NCBI GenBank assembly: GCA_002729235.1
Contig: PBTY01000022.1
Location: forward strand, 1 to 64,000
DNA: 64,000 nucleotides
Direction: 5' to 3'
From: Rickettsiales bacterium
Lineage (GTDB): Bacteria > Bacteroidota > Bacteroidia > Cytophagales > Cyclobacteriaceae
Shown here: one piece after another, positions 34,839 to 43,888 of the stretch
Layout: each line of letters starts with the position of its first letter
How positions within the stretch are numbered: the first letter of the stretch is position 1
Made by a program: the position numbers and the translations under genes
Notes under the pieces: model-generated
The model's input: the letters and a program-made list of their open reading frames with translations, nothing else
The model's database searches: none
Told to the model about the DNA's origin: nothing

Positions 34839-34893
34839 CTAAACTCTCTCTCATTAAAAACCATTAAGAGCACCTGCTTGAAATAAAAGGAAA

Positions 34894-37245
34894 ATGATAC
34901 AAACTATGTTTAGGGTAGTAGGGTTTGGTGTGCTCCTGTTGGGGTGCGGGCATGCTAATCAACGGGTGATGGAGGCCTCTCTCCTCACTCAACCTACACC
35001 TAAAGTTGAAGCAATTTTGTCCAAAATGACTTTAGAGGAAAAGGTCGGACAAATGGCACAGATTACGCTCGATGTTATTACAGAGGGTGACAATGTTTTC
35101 TCCAGTGATGAGCCTCTCAAACTTGATTTGGAATTGGTTAGGGAAGCAATTCTGGATCATAAGTTGGGATCCATAATAAATACAGCTAATAATAGAGCAA
35201 GAACTCCAGAAAAGTGGAATGAGATCATTTCACAGATTCAAGATATTGCAGTAAATGAATCAAGGCTTGGGATTCCCATTATTTACGGGATAGATGCCAT
35301 TCATGGTGCTACCTACACCGCAGGTGCTACTTTCTTTCCTCAGGAGATCGGAATGGCAGCAACCTGGAATCCTGATTTAGTCAAATCGGCCGCTGAAATC
35401 ACTGCTTACGAGACCAGAGCGTCTGGTATCCCATGGAATTTCTCTCCGGTTCTAGACCTTGGTAGAGATCCACGCTTCCCTAGAATGTGGGAAACATTTG
35501 GAGAAGATGTTTACCTGGCGACTGAAATGGGTAGGCAAATGATTATCGGCTATCAGGGAATTAAAAATGATGTTTCGCAACCATATAAAGTTGCGGCTAC
35601 CTTAAAGCATTTTCTTGGATATTCTGTGCCCTATTCTGGGAAAGATCGAACACCAGCTTACATACCTGAAATGGAACTTCGTGAACGACATTTGCCTGTT
35701 TTTAAAGGGGCCATAGATGCAGGCGCTAAATCGGTGATGATCAATTCAGGATTGATCAACGGAATGCCTGTCCATGCAAGTAAGAATATTATTACCGATC
35801 TGCTTAAAAGAGAACTACAATTTACTGGAGTTGTGGTCACCGATTGGAAAGATATAGACAATCTACACTCCAGAGATAAAGTTGCTTCGTCACCAAAAGA
35901 AGCCGTCAAAATAGCAATCAACGCTGGAATTGACATGTCCATGATTCCTTATGACTATGATTTCTGCAAATACCTCATAGAGCTCGTGGAAGAAGGTGAG
36001 GTCTCAATGACAAGAATTGACGATGCAGTAAGAAGAATTCTGACATTTAAAGATGAGCTCGGATTGTTTGAACATCCCACCACCAAAGATTGGGACTATT
36101 CTGAATTTGGTTCAAAAGAGCATGAGACTATTGCATTGAAAGCTGCTGAAGAGATGGTGACACTTCTTAAAAATGACAACATTCTTCCTTTGAAGAAAGG
36201 AGCGAGGCTGCTAGTTACCGGTCCAAACGCCAATAGCATGCGATCACTCAATGGAGGTTGGTCCTATTCCTGGCAAGGTGAAAAGGTAGAAGAGTTCGCA
36301 TCTAAATATCATACTATTCTTGAGGCACTACAAATCGAGTTTGGCGAATCGAATGTTATTTATGAGCCTGGAGTGCAGTACAAAGAAGATGGTAATTATT
36401 GGCAGGAAGAGGAAGTTAATTTGTCAAAAGTGTCTGAGTCGGCAAAGTCTGTGGATTATGTTGTGCTCTGCCTTGGTGAAAACAGCTACACCGAAAAGCC
36501 GGGAGACCTGCATGATTTGAATTTATCTGCTTCTCAGCAGAAGCTGGCAAAATTGGTGACCGAAATTGGGAAGCCAGTTATTCTGGTGCTCAATGAAGGT
36601 AGACCTAGACTAATCCATGAGATAGAACCAAGTTTAGCAGCAGTAGTCCAGCTATACCTGCCAGGAAATTTTGGTGGTGATGCATTAGCAAATGTTTTGT
36701 CTGGTGAAGTGAACCCAAGTGGTAAGTTGCCATACACCTATCCGATGTTTAGCAATACATTGGTTACCTATGATCACAAGCCTTCTGAGGAACAAAACAA
36801 AATGGAAGGAATGTATGATTATGAGTCTGACTATGCCATTCAATACCCATTTGGCTTTGGGCTAAGCTATACTACGTTTGAATATGCTGATCTGCAATTG
36901 TCAGATGTAGTTCTGGAAGCTTCTGATGATTTGACGGTAAGTGTGAAAGTATCTAACACTGGGCAAGTAGAAGGAAAGGAAGTAGTAAAACTTTATATCT
37001 CTGACAGATATGCCAGCGTGACTCCTGATGTGAAGCGCTTGAGGAGATTTGAAAAGGTGAGCCTGGCTCCCGGAGAAACGAAAACGGTGAAATTTCAACT
37101 ATCCATGGAGGACCTGGCTTTTGTAGGACATGATTTGAATTGGCAGGTTGAAGAAGGTGAATTTGGTCTTGAGGTCGGGGGATTACATTCCTCTTTTGAG
37201 TTGACAGAGACAAAAAAATTCAAAGAAGTTTCGCCAATTTTTTAA
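34894..37245 (+). CDS. GH3 family beta-glucosidase, lipoprotein
   Basis: This 783-residue enzyme hydrolyses non-reducing-end beta-glucosides, here most likely glucan fragments. It has the lipobox LLLGC (Cys18) and the three GH3 domains: the barrel (about 35-360, with KHFLGY and the nucleophile Asp in VVVTDWKDI), the alpha/beta sandwich (about 390-610: GPNANSMRSLNGGWSYSWQG) and the FnIII-like domain (about 680-770: VSVKVSNTGQVEGKEVVKLYISD). The general acid lies in the second domain. It has no T9SS tail, so it should stay in the envelope, presumably periplasmic. GH30 follows after 29 bp. Confidence 0.93.
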   Translation: MIQTMFRVVGFGVLLLGCGHANQRVMEASLLTQPTPKVEAILSKMTLEEKVGQMAQITLDVITEGDNVFSSDEPLKLDLELVREAILDHKLGSIINTANNRARTPEKWNEIISQIQDIAVNESRLGIPIIYGIDAIHGATYTAGATFFPQEIGMAATWNPDLVKSAAEITAYETRASGIPWNFSPVLDLGRDPRFPRMWETFGEDVYLATEMGRQMIIGYQGIKNDVSQPYKVAATLKHFLGYSVPYSGKDRTPAYIPEMELRERHLPVFKGAIDAGAKSVMINSGLINGMPVHASKNIITDLLKRELQFTGVVVTDWKDIDNLHSRDKVASSPKEAVKIAINAGIDMSMIPYDYDFCKYLIELVEEGEVSMTRIDDAVRRILTFKDELGLFEHPTTKDWDYSEFGSKEHETIALKAAEEMVTLLKNDNILPLKKGARLLVTGPNANSMRSLNGGWSYSWQGEKVEEFASKYHTILEALQIEFGESNVIYEPGVQYKEDGNYWQEEEVNLSKVSESAKSVDYVVLCLGENSYTEKPGDLHDLNLSASQQKLAKLVTEIGKPVILVLNEGRPRLIHEIEPSLAAVVQLYLPGNFGGDALANVLSGEVNPSGKLPYTYPMFSNTLVTYDHKPSEEQNKMEGMYDYESDYAIQYPFGFGLSYTTFEYADLQLSDVVLEASDDLTVSVKVSNTGQVEGKEVVKLYISDRYASVTPDVKRLRRFEKVSLAPGETKTVKFQLSMEDLAFVGHDLNWQVEEGEFGLEVGGLHSSFELTETKKFKEVSPIF

Positions 37246-37274
37246 AAGAGGTATAACACTCAAATAAAAACGTA

Positions 37275-38696
37275 ATGAAGATAAGATATTTGGTTTTTGT
37301 GGTACTATCGGTAATAGGGTCAGTTCTTTACGGACAGCCTAAAACTGCTAAAGTCTATACCACAGCAAAGAATACTGACCAAAGATTGGAAGAGTCAGGG
37401 ACTCTAGAGTTTTATAAAGCCACTCAGCCGGTTGAGAATGCTGTTAGTGTATTTGTTAATCCAAATAAGAGATTTCAGACTCATTTGGGAATGGGGGGAG
37501 CTATTACAGATGCAAGTGCTGAGGTGTTTGCCAAACTCTCTCCTGATGGTCAAAAGCAATTACTGGATGCTTATTATGGTGTAAATGGTATCGGATACAA
37601 TGTGGTCAGAACCAATATTCATAGCTGCGATTTTAGTAGTGGTAGTTATACCTATGTAAGTAATGAAGACAAAGACTTGAAGACTTTTGATGTCAGTCAC
37701 GATCTTCAATATAGAATTCCTTTGATCAAAAAGGCTCAGGCTATGATTGGTGAGAACTTTATGTTTTACGCTAGTCCCTGGAGTCCACCGCCTTTCATGA
37801 AGACCAACAATCACATGTTAAAAGGTGGAAGTTTAAAGCCAGAATATTACCAGTCGTGGGCTCTTTATTATACCAAATTTATCAAAGAATACGAGAAGCT
37901 AGGTATGCCTATTTGGGGAATCACAGTGCAGAATGAACCTATGGCAACCCAAACGTGGGAATCTTGTATTTACACTGCCGAACAGGAACGAGACTTTGTT
38001 AAAAATGCCTTGGGCCCAACCATGCATCGAGAAGGACTAGGTGATAAGAAGATTGTCGTTTGGGATCATAACCGTGACTTGATTAGTCATAGGGCCATGA
38101 CCATTTTTGAAGATACTGAAGCCTCCAAATATGTATGGGGCATTGGCTTTCACTGGTACGAAACCTGGGCGGGAGGATTGCCAATGTTTGATAATCTATC
38201 TAATGTGAAAGAGGCATTTCCCGATAAGAATTTGATTTTCACCGAAGGATGTGCTGAACGATTTGATCCAGAGAAATACCAGTTTTGGCCAAATGCAGAG
38301 CGTTATGGTATTTCTATAATCAATGATTTCAATGCCGGAACAGTAGCCTGGACTGATTGGAACATTTTATTGGACGAAAGAGGTGGACCAAATCACGTTG
38401 GTAATTTCTGTTTCGCTCCAGTGCATGCTGATACGAAAGCTGGCACGTTGATTTTCACTCCGATTTATTACTATCTAGGTCATTTTTCAAAATTCATTAG
38501 GCCTGAAGCTGTAAGACTCAGTACCGCAGTGAGTAGAAGTCAGCTTTTGAGTACTTCCTATGAAAACAAAGATGGCAATATGGTTACCATAGTAATGAAT
38601 CAAAGTGATCAAAATATTGAATATAAATTATATGTCATGGATCAGGCGGTAAAGTTGGAAATCCCTGCTCATGGCATTCAGACGATAGTCTATTAA
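37275..38696 (+). CDS. GH30 family glycanase (beta-1,6-glucanase or glucosylceramidase type)
   Basis: The 473-residue enzyme has a signal peptide (ending LYGQ), then the GH30 barrel with side beta-domain. Key motifs: LGMGGAITDASAEVFAKLS, RTNIHSCDFSSGSYTYVS, ASPWSPPPFMKTN, the acid/base Glu in ITVQNEPMATQTWESC, VWGIGFHWYETW, and the nucleophile Glu in IFTEGCAE. The final strand set (FSKFIRPEAVRLS, IPAHGIQTIVY) completes the side domain. In a beta-glucan locus a beta-1,6-glucanase is the best guess (branch removal from laminarin), but the subfamily is unproved. No lipobox and no T9SS tail. Confidence 0.9.
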   Translation: MKIRYLVFVVLSVIGSVLYGQPKTAKVYTTAKNTDQRLEESGTLEFYKATQPVENAVSVFVNPNKRFQTHLGMGGAITDASAEVFAKLSPDGQKQLLDAYYGVNGIGYNVVRTNIHSCDFSSGSYTYVSNEDKDLKTFDVSHDLQYRIPLIKKAQAMIGENFMFYASPWSPPPFMKTNNHMLKGGSLKPEYYQSWALYYTKFIKEYEKLGMPIWGITVQNEPMATQTWESCIYTAEQERDFVKNALGPTMHREGLGDKKIVVWDHNRDLISHRAMTIFEDTEASKYVWGIGFHWYETWAGGLPMFDNLSNVKEAFPDKNLIFTEGCAERFDPEKYQFWPNAERYGISIINDFNAGTVAWTDWNILLDERGGPNHVGNFCFAPVHADTKAGTLIFTPIYYYLGHFSKFIRPEAVRLSTAVSRSQLLSTSYENKDGNMVTIVMNQSDQNIEYKLYVMDQAVKLEIPAHGIQTIVY

Positions 38697-38782
38697 CATT
38701 CTCATTGGTTTGTGTAGTGGATTTTGAGGGGTTGGAGACCAATTGAGTTCAATAAACCTGAATATATACTTCTTCATACTAA

Positions 38783-38815
38783 GGGATCAAAGCCGCAGAC
38801 GGTGGTTTTGATCCC
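38783..38815 (+). repeat. Inverted repeat upstream of the second GH5 gene
   Basis: GGGATCAAA (38783-38791) and TTTGATCCC (38807-38815) are perfect 9-bp complements with a 15-base loop. There is no T-run after it, so it is a weak terminator candidate for GH30 or a leader structure for the next gene. Confidence 0.45.
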
Positions 38816-38860
38816 ATTTCCCCACCGCTGTGATGAAGTTTTTAAACCAAACCAATAAAA

Positions 38861-41317
38861 ATGATGAAAACCAACAACTCCATGTTTGGACATGCGACCC
38901 ATGTCCTTGAATCTCAGTTTTTTAGGGCATTTCTTGCTCTTGTATTAATTGTTTTCGCCTACTCTACTCAAGCTCAATGTTGGCTTGAGGCATCTGGTAC
39001 TCAGATAGTCAATGCTTCTACTGGACAACCTGTCATTCTTCGTGCAGTAGGGTTAGGAGATTGGGCGCTTCAAGAGGGTTATATGCTCAATCCTCAAGGT
39101 TGTGCCGGATGCCCTGGTACACAATGGCAAATGAAACTACAGTATTTGAATGAGGGACAGTCCATGGCTCAGGTAGAAGCTTTCTATCAACAATGGCGCG
39201 ACAACTTCATTACTAAGGCTGATATTGACTACATCGCTTCCTTGGGATTTAATAGTGTGCGCTTACCTATGCATTATGAACTATTTCTAACAGATGCTCA
39301 GCGTGCGGTTCGTAACAATGTCATTACCGATATCAACTATGGTCATGATACTTACAAAACCTCATTACAAACCTGGTACAATAACAATCAGTTATTCAAT
39401 GATGCAAATCTGGAAGGTTTTCAGATCATCGATAAGTTGCTCGACTGGTGCGAGGCCAATGATATGTATGTGATGCTGGACTTACATGCAGCTCCAGGTG
39501 GTCAGGGTAGTGATCAGAACATTGCGGATATTTTTCATGCCAATAATCTATGGCAGTTTTCTGTTTTTCAGGATGTAACAGATAGGCTTTGGGATCGAAT
39601 TTCTGAGAGATATCTGAATGAACCTCGCATCGCTTTTTATGAGCTGATAAATGAACCTAACAATGTGCCAGGAGGAGGTCAGGCCATTCATGACCTTTCT
39701 CAGCGACTAATTACCACGATAAGGAATAATGGAGATAATCACATGATCATGGTTCATGGTAATGGATGGGGAAACAATTATGATTACATGGAACCCTGGA
39801 CATTCTCACCCAACTGGGGATTGGTGTACAGTGCTCATCGGTACTGGATTGATGCGGCAGACGATTGGGTCGCTGACTCCAATCCCAATCAGATCAACAA
39901 AATAGCTAATCTGATTGCCTTCAGAGACAATAACAATGTGCCTGTTTGGGTTGGAGAGACAGGAGAAAATAACAATGAATGGCTGCGACAAAATATCGTG
40001 AAGTTGGATAATGCAGGGATTGGATGGTGTCACTGGACTTATAAGCGACATGACGTAGGGGAGAATGCAGCCCTAATGAGAATTGGAGGCAACTATCCAA
40101 CGGATGGAGCGAGTGCTATGGCAACTGTATTGGAAGAAATCAAATTCCAGAATTGCATTCCAAACACGAATACAATTGCCACTGTAACTCAGGATTTGCC
40201 AGCGCCATGGACCAGCGGTTGCTCTGGCTCAAGTAGTTCTGGATGTACAGGTAGTTTTCAATCCATTTCAGCGAATATTGAAGCAGAGAGCTTTTGCGAT
40301 ATGTTAGGGGTTCAGACCGAAAACACAACAGATACTGGTGGAGGTGAGAATGTGGGTTATTTGGATGCTGGAGATTGGTTGGCTTATCGAGTGAATATTC
40401 CGACATCAGGATCTTATACAGTTGACTATCGAGTAGCCAGTCAAAGTGGTGGTGGGTCATTGCGTCTAGAGCGTTTAGGTGGCGGATCAGATTATGGAAC
40501 CGTTAATATTTCTTCAACTGGCGGATGGCAAAACTGGACCACTGTTTCGCATACAGTGAGCTTGAATGCTGGTGATCAGGATATAGCATTGGCGATAGTT
40601 GCTGGTGGATTCAATATCAACTGGTTTAAAATAACGGCTGTTGGCAGTGGTGGGGCACCAATTGGTCAAACCATCTGGTTACGAGGGAATAACAATCAAT
40701 ACGTTTCTTCTGAGAATGGTCAGGGCGGAATGAATTGCAACCGTGCTTCTGTTGGCGGATGGGAGCAATTTACCGTTGTTGCTGTTGGGAGCGCTCAGAT
40801 CGCCCTTCAAGGATCAAATGGTCTATATGTTTCCTCAGGAAATGGTCAAACTGCTATGACTTGCGATGCGTCATCTATCAGTGGCTGGCAAGCGTTCACC
40901 TGGGAAGATCAAGGGAATAATACGGTAGCCTTGAAGGGATTTGGGGATCAATATGTCTCTTCAGAAAATGGACAAACCAATATGATGTGTGATAGAACTT
41001 CCATTGGAGGTTGGGAGGTATTTACCTGGGGTACTGGTTCAGGAGTGAGATTAGGATCACAAGTTGAGGATGAACTGTCCAGTCGATCCATAGTTTACCC
41101 TAATCCAATAAATTCAACCTTTAGCATTAATCTCGATGATGCAGGAATGACTCGTGCAGACATGGTTTTAATGGATTTGTCTGGTAGAAAATATCTGGAG
41201 AAAACCGGAATAGGAAATGAGCAATTCAATCTTCCAATGGGAATGAATAAAGGAGTTTATATCATACAATTGAAGGGAGAAGGAAAGCAAATAAGCAAAC
41301 GAATAGTCATTGAGTAA
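38861..41317 (+). CDS. Second GH5 family glycanase with CBM6, fascin-like trefoil and T9SS domain
   Basis: An 818-residue secreted enzyme with a signal ending TQAQ. The GH5 barrel (about 40-420: RAVGLGDWALQEGYML, LHAAPGGQG, acid/base Glu in LINEPNNVPGGG, nucleophile in VWVGETGEN) is clearly related to the first GH5 but has a Cys-rich insert (GCAGCPGTQ). A Ser-rich linker leads to a CBM6 (about 470-590: NVGYLDAGDWLAYRV), then three repeats of about 45 residues (QYVSSENGQGGMNCNR, LYVSSGNGQTAMTCD, QYVSSENGQTNMMCDR) forming a fascin-like beta-trefoil, and a T9SS type A tail (YPNPINSTFSI). It has its own promoter region. Confidence 0.87.
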   Translation: MMKTNNSMFGHATHVLESQFFRAFLALVLIVFAYSTQAQCWLEASGTQIVNASTGQPVILRAVGLGDWALQEGYMLNPQGCAGCPGTQWQMKLQYLNEGQSMAQVEAFYQQWRDNFITKADIDYIASLGFNSVRLPMHYELFLTDAQRAVRNNVITDINYGHDTYKTSLQTWYNNNQLFNDANLEGFQIIDKLLDWCEANDMYVMLDLHAAPGGQGSDQNIADIFHANNLWQFSVFQDVTDRLWDRISERYLNEPRIAFYELINEPNNVPGGGQAIHDLSQRLITTIRNNGDNHMIMVHGNGWGNNYDYMEPWTFSPNWGLVYSAHRYWIDAADDWVADSNPNQINKIANLIAFRDNNNVPVWVGETGENNNEWLRQNIVKLDNAGIGWCHWTYKRHDVGENAALMRIGGNYPTDGASAMATVLEEIKFQNCIPNTNTIATVTQDLPAPWTSGCSGSSSSGCTGSFQSISANIEAESFCDMLGVQTENTTDTGGGENVGYLDAGDWLAYRVNIPTSGSYTVDYRVASQSGGGSLRLERLGGGSDYGTVNISSTGGWQNWTTVSHTVSLNAGDQDIALAIVAGGFNINWFKITAVGSGGAPIGQTIWLRGNNNQYVSSENGQGGMNCNRASVGGWEQFTVVAVGSAQIALQGSNGLYVSSGNGQTAMTCDASSISGWQAFTWEDQGNNTVALKGFGDQYVSSENGQTNMMCDRTSIGGWEVFTWGTGSGVRLGSQVEDELSSRSIVYPNPINSTFSINLDDAGMTRADMVLMDLSGRKYLEKTGIGNEQFNLPMGMNKGVYIIQLKGEGKQISKRIVIE

Positions 41318-41320
41318 AAC

Positions 41321-41350
41321 AAAAAAGGGCTTGATTTCAAGCCCTTTTTT
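41321..41350. terminator. Bidirectional terminator
   Basis: A perfect 14-bp stem AAAAAAGGGCTTGA / TCAAGCCCTTTTTT with a 2-base apex (effectively a 4-base loop) lies between the second GH5 gene and the convergent STAS-like gene, with A- and T-runs on both sides. Confidence 0.9.
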
Positions 41351-41369
41351 AATGTTGTTTCTTGTGTGC

Positions 41370-41738
41370 TTATGCTTTGATCAACAAGTTGACCATTTCT
41401 AGTGCTTCATCCATTGATTTGGCTTCTTCAGCAATATAGCCAGCAGACTTGGCGGTTCTACTCATTTGCATTTTAGAAATCGGATTATCAGTAACTCGAA
41501 TAATCCTGCTAACTCCATTTTGAGCAACATGGATTTGCGCTTTCTTGATATACTCTGTTCCTTCCTGGCTGGCAGGCTTCATTTTGGCGATATCATTAAT
41601 TACGATAAAGCCAGGCTTTAATTCGCTCACACAGTCTATGACTTCTTGTGATCCTTTTTTTAATTCGTCATCGCTCATAAATCCTTCCAGGTGTAATATT
41701 AGAAGGTTCTTTTCTACGTCGGCTTCAATTTTATACAT
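41370..41738 (-). CDS. STAS-like (SpoIIAA-type) domain protein
   Basis: The 122-residue protein consists of one alpha/beta domain: YKIEADVEKNLLILHLEGFMSDDELKKGSQEV, FIVINDIAKMKPASQEGTEYIKKAQI and RIIRVTDNP. The order of strands and helices resembles SpoIIAA-like STAS proteins, but the phospho-acceptor Ser position of anti-sigma antagonists is not obvious. Function unknown; a protein-interaction or lipid-binding role is only a guess. Confidence 0.6.
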   Translation of the reverse strand: MYKIEADVEKNLLILHLEGFMSDDELKKGSQEVIDCVSELKPGFIVINDIAKMKPASQEGTEYIKKAQIHVAQNGVSRIIRVTDNPISKMQMSRTAKSAGYIAEEAKSMDEALEMVNLLIKA

Positions 41739-41910
41739 TTGTTTCAGGTAGTTAATACAAGTTCAAAATTAGATTGGCAAACAATCCGAATCACCTAAAA
41801 ATGGATGGAACTGGTTTATTTGTCGATCAAACAGAATTATTTTGTTTCATTGAGAATATACTCATTTCTATCTGATTTATAAATAGTTACAAGTCATTAA
41901 GTTCAAAATC

Positions 41911-42942
41911 ATGGAGCCAATTCAAACCGCCCTGTTATCTTATGGTATGTCTGGAAGAGTATTCCACGCACCGTTTATCCACTTGCATCCAGGCTTTCAT
42001 TTGGTGGGAAGTTGGGAGAGATCTAAACAGGTCATTCAAGGTCACTATCCAGGTGTTAGGTCATTTGGTACGATTGAAGAAATTCTGAAGGATGATCAGA
42101 TTGAGTTGGTGATTGTTAACACCCCAACTTACACTCATTACGAATACACCAAAAAGGTGTTGGAGGCTGGAAAACATGCTGTTGTTGAAAAAGCATTTGT
42201 AGGTTCTACGGCTGAGGCAGAGGAGTTAAGAGATTTAGCTAAGGCCAAAGGGTTAAAACTTTCAGTTTTTCAAAACCGCAGGTTCGATAGTGATTTTAAA
42301 ACCGTCAAGAGATTGCTAGCCACTGGTCAACTCGGAGATATTGTTGAGGCAAGGATTGCTTTTGATCGCTGGAGACCAGAACTCAGTCCAAAAACACACA
42401 AAGAGAAACCCTCTAGTGGAGCAGGTATTATCAAAGATTTAGGTGCGCATGTCATCGATCAGGCGATTGCTTTGTTTGGATCTCCAAAAAGCGTTTTTGC
42501 GGATATTGGCATGACCCGTGAAGGAACCGAGGTAGACGATTATTTTGATATCTTATTGAAGTATGAAAAGACACGAGTGCATGTGCATGGAGGATATTTC
42601 TTTAAGGACCAATTGCCTGGATTCATTTTATATGGAACCAAAGGGAGTTTTTTGAAATCCAGAGCAGACGTACAGGAAGACCAACTGCAAGCTGGGATGA
42701 CACCAGACAGTAAGGAGTATGGTATTGAGTCAGTTGATGAGAAAGGTGTTCTGCATATCGATACCCGAAAAGGACAGATCCCAACGGAGAGAGGAAACTA
42801 TATGGACTTCTATGAAGGAGTTTATCAATCAATCAGAAAAGGTGCCTCAGAACCTGTTACGGCCAGTGATGGGGTACTAGTGATGCAGGTGATTGATGCG
42901 GCTTTCGAAAGCTACGAAAAAGGAGTCGTTATTAAGCTTTAG
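41911..42942 (+). CDS. Gfo/Idh/MocA family oxidoreductase
   Basis: A 343-residue NAD(P)-dependent enzyme acting on sugars or polyols. The N-terminal Rossmann domain has LLSYGMSGRVFHAPFIHLHPGF, VIVNTPTYTHYEYTKKVLEAGKHAVVEKAF with the family EKP/EKA segment, and the C-terminal domain has the catalytic-type segment GIIKDLGAHVIDQAIALFG. The N-terminus resembles the YvaA/YdgJ-type scyllo-inositol dehydrogenase group. Substrate not determined. It stands alone between the STAS gene and a convergent small membrane protein. Confidence 0.9.
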   Translation: MEPIQTALLSYGMSGRVFHAPFIHLHPGFHLVGSWERSKQVIQGHYPGVRSFGTIEEILKDDQIELVIVNTPTYTHYEYTKKVLEAGKHAVVEKAFVGSTAEAEELRDLAKAKGLKLSVFQNRRFDSDFKTVKRLLATGQLGDIVEARIAFDRWRPELSPKTHKEKPSSGAGIIKDLGAHVIDQAIALFGSPKSVFADIGMTREGTEVDDYFDILLKYEKTRVHVHGGYFFKDQLPGFILYGTKGSFLKSRADVQEDQLQAGMTPDSKEYGIESVDEKGVLHIDTRKGQIPTERGNYMDFYEGVYQSIRKGASEPVTASDGVLVMQVIDAAFESYEKGVVIKL

Positions 42943-43138
42943 TTTCTGATTTGGGTAAGGTCACGCCTTCTGGCAACTCCAGAGTTGGTCCGTTTTCTTC
43001 CTTGGTGTGATGATTGGAGTAGGTGGTAAGCTTTCTTTTCTTTCGGCCAGCTCTCAGAATATACAAGGTTACAAAGATCATGACTGCACCAAAGAAATTG
43101 GTGAGTACTAACATGATCCAGGTAGCTTCTATACTCAT
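42932..43138 (-). CDS. Small single-helix membrane protein
   Basis: 68 residues: a hydrophobic helix (about 8-28, WIMLVLTNFFGAVMIFVTLY) follows a short N-terminus, then a basic stretch (RAGRKKRKLT) and a polar tail. The positive-inside rule places the tail in the cytosol. The stop overlaps the end of the convergent oxidoreductase gene by 11 bp. No family recognised. Confidence 0.6.
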   Translation of the reverse strand: MSIEATWIMLVLTNFFGAVMIFVTLYILRAGRKKRKLTTYSNHHTKEENGPTLELPEGVTLPKSETKA

Positions 43139-43325
43139 GGCAACGGGGTTTGAATTTTAAAAACTGAGGTTGGAGAGAAAATGTTCTCTAATCTTAGAAA
43201 TATTTAATAAAATATTGGTGGCGGGTTTGGTAGATTCAATTGATCCGTTATTTTTGCGATCCAATTCGGGTGAAACATCCTGAAAATTGATAAACGCAGC
43301 ACTCAAATAGGGTGTAAGATCACAC

Positions 43326-43410
43326 AGAGGAATGGCAGAGTGGTCGAATGCGGCGGTCTTGAAAACCGTTGTACCGCGAGGTACCGGGGGTTCGAATCCC
43401 TCTTCCTCTG
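43326..43410 (+). tRNA. tRNA-Ser (anticodon UGA)
   Basis: The acceptor stem AGAGGAA / TTCCTCT (43326-43332, 43403-43409) has the discriminator G at 43410. The D arm has GGCAGAGTGGTCGAATGC, the anticodon stem-loop is GCGGTCTTGAAAACCGT with TGA as anticodon, a class II variable arm (GTACCGCGAGGTAC) follows, and the T arm reads GGGGGTTCGAATCCC. CCA is not encoded. Confidence 0.95.
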
Positions 43411-43413
43411 CTG

Positions 43414-43441
43414 AAAGCTCGACATCATGTCGAGCTTTTTT
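43414..43441 (+). terminator. Terminator after tRNA-Ser
   Basis: An 11-bp stem AAAGCTCGACA / TGTCGAGCTTT with a 3-base loop, followed by T-run, 4 bases after the mature tRNA end. Confidence 0.9.
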
Positions 43442-43494
43442 TGTTTTAGCCGACTCCACATTAAGTCTTTTCTACTCCTAACTATTCCACTATT

Positions 43495-43564
43495 TCTTGA
43501 AAGCCGTTGTACCGCGAGGTTCCGGGGCGGTTCGCCGATGCGATTCGAATCCCTCTTCCTCTGC
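43495..43564 (+). pseudogene. Broken copy of the 3' half of tRNA-Ser
   Basis: The stretch repeats the tRNA from the anticodon loop to the 3' end (TCTTGAAA, GCCGTTGTACCGCGAGG, ATTCGAATCCCTCTTCCTCT) 85 bp after the gene, with an A-to-G change in the anticodon stem and a roughly 14-base insertion (about 43528-43541) before the T arm. It lacks the 5' half and cannot fold as a tRNA. It may be a remnant of an integration site or a tandem duplication. Confidence 0.85.
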
Positions 43565-43568
43565 AAAC

Positions 43569-43598
43569 AAAACCCTGACAAAATTGTCAGGGTTTTTT
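43569..43598 (+). terminator. Terminator after the tRNA-Ser remnant
   Basis: A 12-bp stem AAAACCCTGACA / TGTCAGGGTTTT with a 4-base loop AAAT, continuing in a T-run. Sequence differs from the terminator after the intact tRNA, so the two were not simply copied together. Confidence 0.85.
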
Positions 43599-43667
43599 CA
43601 TTTTAGGACGAGCTGAACTTGTTCAGGGGAGGATAACAATGAAAAAGGAACTTCGAATGTAATGAGA

Positions 43668-43826
43668 AGGGTTTTGTTTGAGACTCCCCCTCTTGGGATC
43701 ACCGCAGGTAATCCCTAATTGAAATTGGTTTTTCTAATATAAATTCGGCCATATTGGGTTTTGATTAAAGCTCTTAGGGCTTTTACTTGCACATCCCCCT
43801 CACGGGATCACAATAGGCAATCCTAA
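43668..43826 (+). repeat. Two-copy imperfect direct repeat
   Basis: Two 51-base units at 43668-43718 and 43776-43826 share CCCCCTC-N2-GGGATCAC, then AGG-N-AATCC and a final TAA, 108 bp apart. Neither is coding. They fill most of the gap between the tRNA remnant and the DUF4235 gene. Confidence 0.7.
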
Positions 43827-43888
43827 CGATACCCTATTCAAACCATTCCTGCTCCAATCTGTTAGTTTATTGAACCAACAACGATCTT

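Noticed and set aside
43303-43581. Minus-strand frame of 92 codons, and a related 100-codon frame at 43157-43459
   Set aside because: They run antisense through the tRNA-Ser gene and its broken copy; peptides like RKRDSNPRYLAVQRF are a known artefact of tRNA genes.
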